This document shows positions 35,655 through 43,984 of a stretch of 64,000 nt of DNA, piece after piece. The notes beneath the pieces are model-generated. The model worked only from the letters and a program-made list of their open reading frames with translations, had not been told where the DNA came from and ran no database searches. A program made the position numbers and the translations under genes. Each line of letters starts with the position of its first letter. Within the stretch, counting starts at the first letter, position 1. The DNA is from Elusimicrobiota bacterium (GTDB lineage Bacteria; Elusimicrobiota; Elusimicrobia; UBA1565; UBA9628), in assembly GCA_016218545.1 (NCBI GenBank), contig JACRDQ010000038.1, forward strand, positions 220,155 to 284,154, written 5' to 3'.

Positions 35655-37108
35655 GGCGTGAATCCGTACGGGACGAGGGCTGCCACGGACGGGGCGAGCA
35701 CGTCCAGGAACGGGGTCGGGCAGAGCCCGATGTAGAGCATGAGGCCGCAAAGCAGCCACACCAGGACCTTCTCCCTGGCGTCGAGGTCCGTCACCTTGGA
35801 GCTGGCCGAGCCGGCAGGGCTTGCGCCCCAGAACACGGTCTGATACGCGGGCAGGGAGTACGCGGCGGAGAGCACGATGCCCAGGGCCGCCACCACGGCC
35901 ATGAAAGGCAGGGCGCGGGCCATGCCTGCCAGGGACATGAACTCGCCGATGAACCCGTTCATGCCGGGCAGGCCGATGGATGCCATGATCGCCCAGCCGA
36001 AGAAGAAGGTGAGCCACGGAGCGCGGCCCACGAGCTCCCCGTAGTCCGCCAGGCCGCGGCGGTGGGTCCTTTCATAAAGGAAGCCGATCATCATGAACAG
36101 GGCGCCCGTGGTGATCCCGTGGTTGAGCATCTGCAGGGACCCGCCTGCGACGCCCTCCGGCGTCCAGCTCAGGACCCCGAGCAAGCAGAAGCCCAGGTGG
36201 GCGACGCTCGAATAGGCGATGAGGCGCTTCAAGTCCTTCTGCTGCATGGCGCAGAGCGAGCCGTAGAGGATGTTGACGCACGCCAGCCCCCCCACCCACG
36301 GCAGGAGCTCCCAGGAGAGCCTCGGGAACACGGGGAGGAGCACCCTGATGAAGCCGTAGACGCCCATCTTCAGCATGACCCCTGCCAGCATGATGGACCC
36401 GGCGGCCGGGGCCTCGGTGTGCGCGTCAGGAAGCCACGTGTGCATGGGGAAGAGCGGGATCTTCACCCCGAAGCCGATGACGAAGGCCGCGAACATCAGC
36501 GTTCCTGCCAGGCCCTGGGGGTTGGTCCCGGCCAGCGCTCCCATGTCCCAGGTCCAGACCCCGGAGACCGCGTGCTCATGCGTCACCAGGGCGAGGAGCC
36601 CGACCAGCATGAAGAGGGAGCCGAAGAAGGTGAACAGGAAGAACTTCATGGCGGCGTGGCGCCTGCCCTCCGAGCCCCACAGCCCGATGATGAAGAACAT
36701 GGGGATGAGGGTCGCCTCCCAGAACACGTAGAAGACGAAGAGGTCGCGCGCGAGGAAGACGCCCATGAGCGCGGCTTCCAGGAAGAGGAAGCTCGCCCAG
36801 AAGCCCGCGGAGAAGGACCCGCGCCAGGACGCGGCCAGGCTCACCACCGTCAGGAAGGAGGTCAGCCATACCAGGGAAAGTGCCAGCCCGTCGAGGGCCA
36901 GGTGGTAGCGGATGCCGAAGATCCACGCCGGACCGGACTCGACCACGCCCCAGACCCCGGCGTCGGCCGTGTAGGGCACGGAGAGCCAGAGGGAGTACGC
37001 GAAGACCGCGGCGGCGAAGACCGCAGACAAGAGCCGGCTCGTCTTCCGCGAGGAGAACAGGCAGGCCGCGCCGCCCACCGCAGGCACGAGCCAGAGAGCG
37101 GTCAGCAT
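35651..37108 (-). CDS. nuoM: NADH-quinone oxidoreductase subunit M
   Basis: NuoM is the central antiporter-like pumping subunit. The 485-residue protein has FYVFWEATLIPMFFIIGLWG with the conserved glutamate, KIPLFPMHTWLPDAHTEAP and the SSVAHLGF segment. It starts 10 bases after the nuoL stop. Confidence 0.96.
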   Translation of the reverse strand: MLTALWLVPAVGGAACLFSSRKTSRLLSAVFAAAVFAYSLWLSVPYTADAGVWGVVESGPAWIFGIRYHLALDGLALSLVWLTSFLTVVSLAASWRGSFSAGFWASFLFLEAALMGVFLARDLFVFYVFWEATLIPMFFIIGLWGSEGRRHAAMKFFLFTFFGSLFMLVGLLALVTHEHAVSGVWTWDMGALAGTNPQGLAGTLMFAAFVIGFGVKIPLFPMHTWLPDAHTEAPAAGSIMLAGVMLKMGVYGFIRVLLPVFPRLSWELLPWVGGLACVNILYGSLCAMQQKDLKRLIAYSSVAHLGFCLLGVLSWTPEGVAGGSLQMLNHGITTGALFMMIGFLYERTHRRGLADYGELVGRAPWLTFFFGWAIMASIGLPGMNGFIGEFMSLAGMARALPFMAVVAALGIVLSAAYSLPAYQTVFWGASPAGSASSKVTDLDAREKVLVWLLCGLMLYIGLCPTPFLDVLAPSVAALVPYGFTP

Positions 37109-37118
37109 CGGGTCGCCG

Positions 37119-38969
37119 TCATAGGAGCACCGCGGCCAGGAGCACGGCCGTGCCGGTCAGGATCCACCACAGGTAGTCACCGAGCCTGCCGCTCTTGAGG
37201 GAGAGGGTCCCTCCCAGGGCCACGGAGGCGGGCACGCTCCCTTCGATGAGCCCGTCCCAGGTCCTGTGGTCCAGGAAACCTCCGATCCACTCGGCCAGGC
37301 CCCAGCAGGCCGAGGCGACCAGGGCCACGACCTTGCGCCAGCCGAAATCGCTCGCCACCAGGGCCTGGAGCCAAGGGAGCCGGCGCCGCCAAGTCCAGTC
37401 GAAGGAGGGCCGCGCCATGGTCGCAAACCACGCCAGACCGAGCCCCGCGACCGCGGCCGACGTGCCCAGGCCGAAGACCGGCCAGGAGAAGTGGGCCAGG
37501 GCCAGGGACTCCTCGGAGGAGAGGCGCCCGATCCCGAGGAGAGCGCCGATGCCGTGGGAGAGTCCCCCCGCGGTCAGGGCGGCCAGGGCCAGGAAGCCCA
37601 CGGGCACGGCCATGCAGGCCGGAGCCTCGTGGCAGCGTCCCGGCTTCTGCTCGGGGCTCGGACCGAAGAAGGCCAGGAAGAGCATCCGAGAGATGTAGAA
37701 GCCTCCGAGAGCCGCTGCCGCGAGCGCCATGGCGAGCCACCCCGGCCCGGCCTCCAGCGCGGCCTCGATGATGCCGTCCTTGCTGAAGAACCCGGCCGTG
37801 GGCCAGAACCCGGCCAAGGAGAGCGCCCCGGCCGTGAAGCAGGCCATGGTGAGCGGCATGGACTTGCGCAGGCCGCCGGTCTCCGAGATGTCCGCCGCGG
37901 ATTTCCCCAGGCCGTGGGCTATGTTGCCCGCGCAGAGGAAGAGCACCGCCTTGAAGAAGCCGTGCATGATCAGGTGCAGGACCGCGATCCCGACCCTGCC
38001 CAGGCCCAGGGCGAGCGCCATCAGGCCCAGGTGGCTGACCGTGGAGTAGGCGAGGATGCGCTTGAGGTCCGTCTGGCCGCAGGCCAAGAGGCCCGCGAAG
38101 ACCGCGGTCCCCCCGCCCACGGCGGCGATGAGGTGCGGCAGTCCGGGGACGAAGGCGACCAGGGGCCAGGCGCGCGCCAGGAGGAAGATGCCCGCGGTCA
38201 CCATGGTGGCCGCGTGCATGAGGGCTGAGACCGGGGTCGGGCCCTCCATGGCGTCCGGAAGCCAGAAATAGAGCGGGAACTGCGCGGACTTCGAAGCCGC
38301 GGCCACGAAGAGGAGCAGGCCCACCAGGGCCAGCAGGGGGCCGCCGCCGTAGGCCATCAGCTCGAAGACGCGGCCGAACGAGGTGTCCCCGTAGGTCTTG
38401 AGCAGGATGAAGATGGCGACCAGGAACGCGAAGTCGCCCACGCGGTTGGTGACGAAGGCCTGCAGGGACGCGGCCCGGGCCGCGGGCTTGTGGGTCCAGA
38501 ACCCGATGAGCAGGAAGGAGCACAGGCCCACGCCCTCCCAGAAGAGGTAGAACTGCACGAAGTTGTTCGAGACGAGCATCCCGATCATGGACAGGTAGAA
38601 GAGGTGGAAGGAGAGGAAGAAGCGCGGGAACGCCGGGTCTTCCTTCATATAGCCCGCGGCGTAGACGTGGATGAGCGCGCCCACCACGGCCACCATGGCC
38701 AGGACCGCGGAGGAGAGGCCGTCGATCCTCACCCCGAAGGACACGCTCCAGTTGCCGGCCGCCATCCAGAGCCCCATGGTCTGGTCCAGGCTCCAGCCCG
38801 TGTAGACCTTGGCCGCGAGGTCGATGGCGGAGCCCGACACCACGGCGCAGGAGGCGAGGATGGGCAGGTGGGTCCAGCCGGGCTTGTAGGGCCGCAGGAA
38901 GAAGAAGGAGACGAGGAGCGCGGCCGTCGGGGCCAGGAAGAGGAGGTAGACCGAGACCGGGACCGCCAT
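37119..38969 (-). CDS. nuoL: NADH-quinone oxidoreductase subunit L
   Basis: NuoL is the distal antiporter-like pump with the long lateral helix. The 616-residue protein contains FYLFWEGVGLCSFLLIGFW, AQFPLYFWLPDAMEGPTPVS and a long hydrophobic C-terminal part. The ATG at 38969 overlaps the nuoK stop (TGATG); an ATG at 39041 lies within nuoK and is rejected. Confidence 0.96.
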   Translation of the reverse strand: MAVPVSVYLLFLAPTAALLVSFFFLRPYKPGWTHLPILASCAVVSGSAIDLAAKVYTGWSLDQTMGLWMAAGNWSVSFGVRIDGLSSAVLAMVAVVGALIHVYAAGYMKEDPAFPRFFLSFHLFYLSMIGMLVSNNFVQFYLFWEGVGLCSFLLIGFWTHKPAARAASLQAFVTNRVGDFAFLVAIFILLKTYGDTSFGRVFELMAYGGGPLLALVGLLLFVAAASKSAQFPLYFWLPDAMEGPTPVSALMHAATMVTAGIFLLARAWPLVAFVPGLPHLIAAVGGGTAVFAGLLACGQTDLKRILAYSTVSHLGLMALALGLGRVGIAVLHLIMHGFFKAVLFLCAGNIAHGLGKSAADISETGGLRKSMPLTMACFTAGALSLAGFWPTAGFFSKDGIIEAALEAGPGWLAMALAAAALGGFYISRMLFLAFFGPSPEQKPGRCHEAPACMAVPVGFLALAALTAGGLSHGIGALLGIGRLSSEESLALAHFSWPVFGLGTSAAVAGLGLAWFATMARPSFDWTWRRRLPWLQALVASDFGWRKVVALVASACWGLAEWIGGFLDHRTWDGLIEGSVPASVALGGTLSLKSGRLGDYLWWILTGTAVLLAAVLL

Positions 38970-39262
38970 CACTCCCTCAACTCCGAGAGGCTCGAAGCCT
39001 CGCCTGAGAGCCCTGCGTGATGGAGCCGCAGGATGAGGCACAAGCCCACCACGGCCTCGGCGGCCGCGACCGCGATGATGAGGACCACGGCGGCCAGGCC
39101 CGCGGGGTCTCCGAAGACCCCTGCCTGGTACGTCAGGATGACGGTCACCCCGGCGATCATGAGCTCAAGCCCGAGCAGCATGGCCAGCAGGCGCCCCCGC
39201 AGGGCCACGGCAGCCAGCCCCAGGCCGAAGAGCGCAAGCCCCACCTGCACCGCCGGGGTCAC
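38969..39262 (-). CDS. nuoK: NADH-quinone oxidoreductase subunit K
   Basis: NuoK is a three-helix membrane subunit whose two buried glutamates are needed for proton transfer. In this 97-residue protein they appear in LLGLELMIAG and AAAEAVVGL. The GTG start at 39262 overlaps the nuoJ stop (GTGA). Confidence 0.94.
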   Translation of the reverse strand: MTPAVQVGLALFGLGLAAVALRGRLLAMLLGLELMIAGVTVILTYQAGVFGDPAGLAAVVLIIAVAAAEAVVGLCLILRLHHAGLSGEASSLSELRE

Positions 39263-39753
39263 CGAGCCCTCCGCTGAGGGCCCGAGACCAGGGCCAGGGC
39301 AGCCACGAAGAGGAGGAGGGCCGCGGCCTCGGTCGCCAGAGCGTAGGGCCCGAAGAGGACGTTCCCCAGGGTCTTGTCGAGCGCGCCCGTGGCTCCCACG
39401 GCTCCGGGAGCGCCTCCGCCGGCGCAGGCGAGCGCCAACTCCACTCCGAGCAGGAGCACGCTGCCGGCGACCAGGGGCCTGGGCACGGAGAAGACGCCCC
39501 ACATCGCGGCGTCCCGGTCATCGGCCGGCGCGGACATCACCGCGACCACGATGAGGGCCATCACGCCTCCGGCGTAGATGACGACCTGGAGGAAGCCCAC
39601 CAGGGGCGAGCCCGCGAGGTAGAGCAGGACCCCGACCTGGAGCAGAGCGCCGAGCAGGCAGGCCGCGCCGGCGTAGAGCCCGCGCTGGAAAAGCATGAGC
39701 GCGGAGAAGAACACCGCGCCCGCTCCAGCCAGGTAGAAACAAATCTCTCTCAT
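39259..39753 (-). CDS. nuoJ: NADH-quinone oxidoreductase subunit J
   Basis: NuoJ is a five-helix membrane subunit next to NuoK. The 164-residue protein has the signature FLQVVIYAGGVMALIVVAVM. It is the first complex I gene of the operon, 8 bases after the stop of the flippase-like gene. In the standard order it would follow nuoI. Confidence 0.94.
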   Translation of the reverse strand: MREICFYLAGAGAVFFSALMLFQRGLYAGAACLLGALLQVGVLLYLAGSPLVGFLQVVIYAGGVMALIVVAVMSAPADDRDAAMWGVFSVPRPLVAGSVLLLGVELALACAGGGAPGAVGATGALDKTLGNVLFGPYALATEAAALLLFVAALALVSGPQRRAR

Positions 39754-39761
39754 GACAGCGG

Positions 39762-40922
39762 TCAGGATTGTAGGTTTTTCTGACGCTTCTTTTCCAGACG
39801 CTTCTCGAGTTCCTCCGCCTTGAGCTTGAGCTCCTCGGGCAGGATGTCCTCCACCGTCTCCTCGACAAAGGCCGGCTCGGAGACCTTGAGGCCCCAGAGC
39901 AGGAAGAAGCTCAGAAGGCCGGGGCCGATGTAGTAGGCGATGCGGAAGATCAAGGAGGCCACCACCGCGTTCTCCCAGGGGACGCCCAGGCCCTCGTAGA
40001 CCGCGGCCATGCCCGCCTCCATGGCGCCCAGGCCCCCGGGCAGGAGCGGGATGAGGGTCGCGGCCTGGCCCACGGCGAAGCCCGTGCTGAGCGGCCCCAG
40101 GGCCACGTGCTGGCCCACGGCCTGGAAGCCGTAGTGGAGGGTCAGCATGCAGAAGCCCCAGTCCAGGCAGGTGTAGGCGATGGCCCTGGTCAGGCGGCCC
40201 TTCTCGGTCCTGATGAAGGAGAGGCCGTTCTCGAGCTGCTCCTCGAAGCGGTCGAAGTCCTCCTGCGGGATCTCCTTGGCGGAGAAGAGGTAGGCCCCGT
40301 GGTTGATGAGCCGGAAGGCCTTGGCCGTGAGCTTGCTGCGGATCTCCCGGTCGAAGAAGAGCTTGAGCATGAAGAGCGCGGTGAGGAGCAGCACCACCAG
40401 GCCGACCGCGCTCTCCATGACCTGGATGTGCGCGCCCTTCACCCGGAGCACGAGGTAGATCAGGCCCTGGAAGATGATCGCGGCCAGCACGAAGTAGAGG
40501 ATGGCGGAGCTCACCACCGAGGCCGTGACCGTGGTCCCGTAGGGCACGCCCCTCTTGTGGAGGAGGTGCGCCTTGAGCGCGAACCCGCTGATGCCCGCGG
40601 AGGAGACGAGGTAGTTGGCCGTGTTCGAGACGAACCCGATGCCGAAGACCTCGGCGAAGGAGATCCGGTGGCCCAGCAGGCGCAGGACCTCCCAGAGGGC
40701 CAGTCCCACCATGAGGTAGCTCAGCATGGAGGCGGCCAGGGCCGCGGCCACGAAGCGCCACGAGATGCGCTCGGCCACGGGCATGAGCCCGCCCACGTGG
40801 CTGAGGATCATGGAGCCCAGGATGCTCAGCGAGATGACGATCCCCGCCGCGAGCACGAGGTTCTTATGCGGGATCCTGCGCCCCGCCAGCATCCTCCGGT
40901 ACGACTCCCAGTTGATCGCCAT
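39762..40922 (-). CDS. LPG-synthase-TM/UPF0104-type membrane protein
   Basis: The 386-residue protein has about eight membrane helices and the pattern of the lysylphosphatidylglycerol synthetase membrane-domain family (AglD/UPF0104): LVSSAGISGFALKAHLL, the PLLPGGLGAMEAGM segment, and RIAYYIGPGLLSFFLLW near the end. Such proteins are linked to lipid or lipid-linked sugar translocation; the exact substrate here is unknown. The last 35 residues are a charged Glu/Lys tail. It is the first gene of the transcription unit that continues into nuoJ. An in-frame ATG nine codons upstream (near 40949) would overlap the -10 box. Confidence 0.8.
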   Translation of the reverse strand: MAINWESYRRMLAGRRIPHKNLVLAAGIVISLSILGSMILSHVGGLMPVAERISWRFVAAALAASMLSYLMVGLALWEVLRLLGHRISFAEVFGIGFVSNTANYLVSSAGISGFALKAHLLHKRGVPYGTTVTASVVSSAILYFVLAAIIFQGLIYLVLRVKGAHIQVMESAVGLVVLLLTALFMLKLFFDREIRSKLTAKAFRLINHGAYLFSAKEIPQEDFDRFEEQLENGLSFIRTEKGRLTRAIAYTCLDWGFCMLTLHYGFQAVGQHVALGPLSTGFAVGQAATLIPLLPGGLGAMEAGMAAVYEGLGVPWENAVVASLIFRIAYYIGPGLLSFFLLWGLKVSEPAFVEETVEDILPEELKLKAEELEKRLEKKRQKNLQS

Positions 40923-40926
40923 TAGA

Positions 40927-40948
40927 TGGGGTCCCGCATCTGACCCCA
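40927..40948 (-). other. Inverted repeat in 5' leader of nuo transcription unit
   Basis: TGGGGTC (40927-40933) and GACCCCA (40942-40948) form a perfect 7-base stem with an 8-base loop. It occupies the whole predicted leader between the -10 box and the start codon of the flippase-like gene, so it could be an mRNA hairpin or an operator. Confidence 0.5.
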
Positions 40949-40977
40949 TTATACTCAACCCTTGACGAAGGGTCCAA
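40948..40977 (-). promoter_or_regulatory. Promoter of flippase-nuo-cdaA transcription unit
   Basis: On the minus strand TTGGAC (40977-40972) and a perfect TATAAT (40953-40948) are separated by 18 bases. This is the strongest promoter match upstream of the whole 18-kb unit. The divergent receiver/metallo-beta-lactamase gene starts about 50 bases away. Confidence 0.65.
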
Positions 40978-41024
40978 ATCATGTTAAAAATTCCAGTCGG
41001 GCCGCGCGCCCCGGCACCCAGCCC

Positions 41025-42344
41025 ATGAAGAAGATCGTAGTGGTCGACGACGACCCCGAGATGATCGAGTTCATGTCGTTCATCCTCGGGTCCAAGTACG
41101 CCGTCACGACCGCCTCGGACGGGGCCGCGGGCTTCGAGACCGTCGCGCGCGTGATGCCGGACCTCGTCATCCTCGACCTCCTCATGCCGCGCATGCACGG
41201 CTTCGAGGTCTGCGCCAAGCTCCGGGCCGACGCCCGCTTCAAGGGCCTCAAGATCCTCATCAGCTCGTCGAAGTCCTACACCCACGACGTGTCCACGGCC
41301 AAGGAGACGGGCGCGGACAACTACATCATCAAGCCCTTCCCGGCCGCGGACCTCCTCTGGCGCGTGGAGGAGCTCCTCGGCGAGGCCAAGACCCCGCTCT
41401 CCCTGCGCTTCTGGGGCACGCGGGGCTCCATCCCGGCTCCGGGCCCCGAGACCCAGAAGTACGGAGGCAACACCCCGTGCGTGGAGCTGCGCGTGGGCGA
41501 GACCCTCATCGTGGTGGACGCGGGCTCCGGCATCCGCGAGCTCGGCAACTCCCTCATGAAGGAGTTCGCGGGCAGGCCCGTCACCGGGAACATCTTCATC
41601 GGCCACACCCACTGGGACCACATCCAGGGCTTCCCCTTCTTCACCCCCCTCTACCTCCCGCAGAACCAGTTCACGGTCTACGGCACCCACGGCACCCAGC
41701 AGTCCTTCGAGGAGGTGCTCCGGATGCAGATGTCCCCGGCCTACTTCCCCGTGCGGCTCAAGGAGATGGCCTCGCGCATGACCATCGTGGAGATGAAGGA
41801 GCCCGTGGACCTCGGCAACGTCAAGGTGAGCTACCACTACCTCAACCACCCGGGCATCACCATCGGGTTCCGCTTCGACGCCAAGAACTGGTCCGTGTGC
41901 TACCTCTCCGACCACGAGCCCTACGGCAAGCTCAACGCCAAGGGCGAGTTCTCCGACCGCGAGGACGCGGCCGTGGCCCGCTTCGTCTCGAACTGCGACC
42001 TCCTCATCAGCGAGGCCCAGTACACGGACGAGGAGTACCTCATGCGCAAATCCTGGGGGCACAGCACCTTCACGGACGTGCTCGACCTCGCGGCCAAGGC
42101 CCAGGTCCGCAAGCTCGCCCTCTACCACCACGACCCGGGCCACACGGACGCCATGATGGACGCCTTCGTGGTCAGGGCGCGGGAGCACATCGCGGCCCGC
42201 CAGCTCACCATGGAGTGCTTCGCCGCCCAGGAGGGCATGGTCCTGACCGAGAAGGACATCTGCGCTGGAGCGGCCGCCGCGGCCCCGGCGGAGCCTGCCG
42301 CCGCCGGAGGCTCTTCCTCCCAGGGCCAGGCCCCGGCCGCCTGA
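41025..42344 (+). CDS. Response-regulator receiver fused to metallo-beta-lactamase hydrolase
   Basis: The 439-residue protein has an N-terminal receiver domain (residues 1-120) with D8-D10, phospho-acceptor D51 (LVILDLLMPRMHG) and K103 (IIKPFP). A metallo-beta-lactamase domain follows (about 124-410) with FWGTRGSIPAPG, H194-x-H196-x-D198-H199 (IGHTHWDHIQG), a downstream SDHEPYG and LYHHDPGHTD. Such hydrolases act on varied phosphoesters or related substrates; no substrate can be named. The last 30 residues are an Ala/Gly/Pro tail. Phosphorylation could switch the enzyme on or off without DNA binding. The ATG at 41025 starts the conserved receiver strand. Confidence 0.88.
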   Translation: MKKIVVVDDDPEMIEFMSFILGSKYAVTTASDGAAGFETVARVMPDLVILDLLMPRMHGFEVCAKLRADARFKGLKILISSSKSYTHDVSTAKETGADNYIIKPFPAADLLWRVEELLGEAKTPLSLRFWGTRGSIPAPGPETQKYGGNTPCVELRVGETLIVVDAGSGIRELGNSLMKEFAGRPVTGNIFIGHTHWDHIQGFPFFTPLYLPQNQFTVYGTHGTQQSFEEVLRMQMSPAYFPVRLKEMASRMTIVEMKEPVDLGNVKVSYHYLNHPGITIGFRFDAKNWSVCYLSDHEPYGKLNAKGEFSDREDAAVARFVSNCDLLISEAQYTDEEYLMRKSWGHSTFTDVLDLAAKAQVRKLALYHHDPGHTDAMMDAFVVRAREHIAARQLTMECFAAQEGMVLTEKDICAGAAAAAPAEPAAAGGSSSQGQAPAA

Positions 42345-42349
42345 CCACG

Positions 42350-43984
42350 TTGTCCCGCGTCTTCAAAGCCCTGGCCGAACCCGCAAACCTCCTCCCCCTC
42401 TTCAGTCTGGCGCTCCTGGCCGCGGCCTACCTTCCCGCCTTGTCCGCTCCTTTCGTGTGGGATGACCTGGGCTGGATCCTCTTCAACCAAGCCCTCGAAG
42501 CTCCCCTGGGCCTCTCCGCCTACCTCAGTGACGACTACTTCCGCCTCTCCGGAGAGACGAGCTGGAGGCCCCTGGCCACGGCGGTCTACAACGGCCTGAC
42601 CCTGCTGGCAGGCAAGGAACCTTGGGCTTTCAGGCTCTCGAGCCTGCTCCTCCACCTCCTGACCGCAGGGCTCCTCTACCGCCTCCTCCTCGGGTCCGGG
42701 TTCCAGAAGGCGGCGGCAGGCCTGGCCTGCGGTCTCTTCCTCATCCACCCAGCCCATGCCGAGACCCTCATGTGCGCCGCCTTCAACGAGGAGCTCCTGG
42801 TCGCGGTCTCGGTCCTGGCCATGCTCCTCTTCCACCGCCAAGGCCGCCGGCTTTGGGCCGCAGGGTGCCTGGCCTTGGGCCTGCTCGCCAAGGAGACCGC
42901 GCTGGCCGGCCTAGCCCTGGTCCTCCTCGATTCCTGGTCGAGAGAAGGCAAGGCCGGGCTCAAGCGCTGCCTCGCTCCTGCGGCCGTCTACGCAGGAGCC
43001 GCTCTGCTCGTGCTCTGGTTTGCGCTCTTCAAGCTCTCAGCCCCGCTGTCGAGCGCCAAGGCCGCGGTCCCAGGGCTCGACCGCCTGGTCTTCGGCTTGG
43101 AGAGCCTGGTGACCTTTGTCCGCGTCCAGGTCCTGCCCGTGGGCCTTCGCATCGAGTACTTCGCCCTGCCTGCCTCCAGCCTCGACACCGCATGGCTTGC
43201 CCTCTTCGCAGCGCTCCTCTTGGTCGCCGCAGCCAGGCTCATGAAGCAGCTCTGGCAGGCGCCTGAGCTCAAGCCCCTTGCCCTGTTCCTGGCCTGGCCG
43301 TTCATCTTCTGGCTCTCATTCTCAGGCGCAGTCCCGGCCGGGGTCCTGAGCACGCGCATGATGGCTGAACGCTGGCTCTACCTGCCTCTCATGGGCTCCT
43401 GCGCCTTGGCAGGCTGGAGCCTCCAGCGCAGGCCCAAGCTTGCGGCAGCCGTCCTGGCAGTGCTGGCGACGCTCATGCTCGGCCGCGTGCGGGACTGGAC
43501 GGATGAGCGCAGGCTCTGGAGCAGTCTGGTGCGGCAGTACCCCTGGTGCGCCAAAGCCCAGCAAGGCCTTGGAGATGCGCAGGTCCGCTGCAAGGACCAC
43601 AGCGCCGGCCTTGCTTCTTATGAGGAAGCCCTGCGCTTGCGCGAGGGGCGCCTGGACCCGGTGCTGAGCTACTACGTCCCCATCTCAGGCGGGCACCTGG
43701 ACTGGCAGAGCCCGTCCCTGCGCCGGTCGCTCGGGGCCGGCCTCATCCGCCAGGGAGAACTGCACAAGGCACGGACGCACCTGGTCAAAGCAGTGGAACT
43801 CGACCCCTCGGACCCCTACGCTTATCGGTTGTTGAGCTACGCGTCCTGCCTGCGAAGCGAGTTCAAGGAAGGCTTGGAGTGGGCGGAGAAGGGGCTGGCC
43901 CAGAGCCCGGAAGATGACATCCTCCTGCGCCTGGCTGAAGCCTCGAAGAAGAAGAGCCTGGATTTCAGGCTCAAGCTGGACTAA
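42350..43984 (+). CDS. GT-C type membrane glycosyltransferase with C-terminal TPR
   Basis: The 544-residue protein has about ten membrane helices. An acidic pair in the first outer loop (PFVWDDLGWILFN) and SWRPLATAVYNGL resemble TMTC/PMT-type GT-C enzymes that use lipid-linked sugars. The C-terminal 160 residues form TPR-like helical repeats (AGLASYEEALRLREG, ARTHLVKAVELDPSDPYAY). The only start in the window between the preceding gene and the first helix is TTG at 42350. A paralogue of similar layout lies at 56890-58533. The 3' end overlaps the convergent permease gene by 14 bases. Confidence 0.78.
   Translation: MSRVFKALAEPANLLPLFSLALLAAAYLPALSAPFVWDDLGWILFNQALEAPLGLSAYLSDDYFRLSGETSWRPLATAVYNGLTLLAGKEPWAFRLSSLLLHLLTAGLLYRLLLGSGFQKAAAGLACGLFLIHPAHAETLMCAAFNEELLVAVSVLAMLLFHRQGRRLWAAGCLALGLLAKETALAGLALVLLDSWSREGKAGLKRCLAPAAVYAGAALLVLWFALFKLSAPLSSAKAAVPGLDRLVFGLESLVTFVRVQVLPVGLRIEYFALPASSLDTAWLALFAALLLVAAARLMKQLWQAPELKPLALFLAWPFIFWLSFSGAVPAGVLSTRMMAERWLYLPLMGSCALAGWSLQRRPKLAAAVLAVLATLMLGRVRDWTDERRLWSSLVRQYPWCAKAQQGLGDAQVRCKDHSAGLASYEEALRLREGRLDPVLSYYVPISGGHLDWQSPSLRRSLGAGLIRQGELHKARTHLVKAVELDPSDPYAYRLLSYASCLRSEFKEGLEWAEKGLAQSPEDDILLRLAEASKKKSLDFRLKLD

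Noticed and set aside
26797..39753. Interpretation of the operon as a group 4 hydrogenase or Mrp-type antiporter cluster
   Set aside because: NuoD has no nickel-binding CxxC pairs, and NuoE, NuoF, NuoG and all of NuoA, H, J, K, L, M, N are present.
41477..42349. Upstream extension of the TPR glycosyltransferase frame
   Set aside because: It reads through the metallo-beta-lactamase domain in a wrong frame; membrane helices begin only after TTG at 42350.
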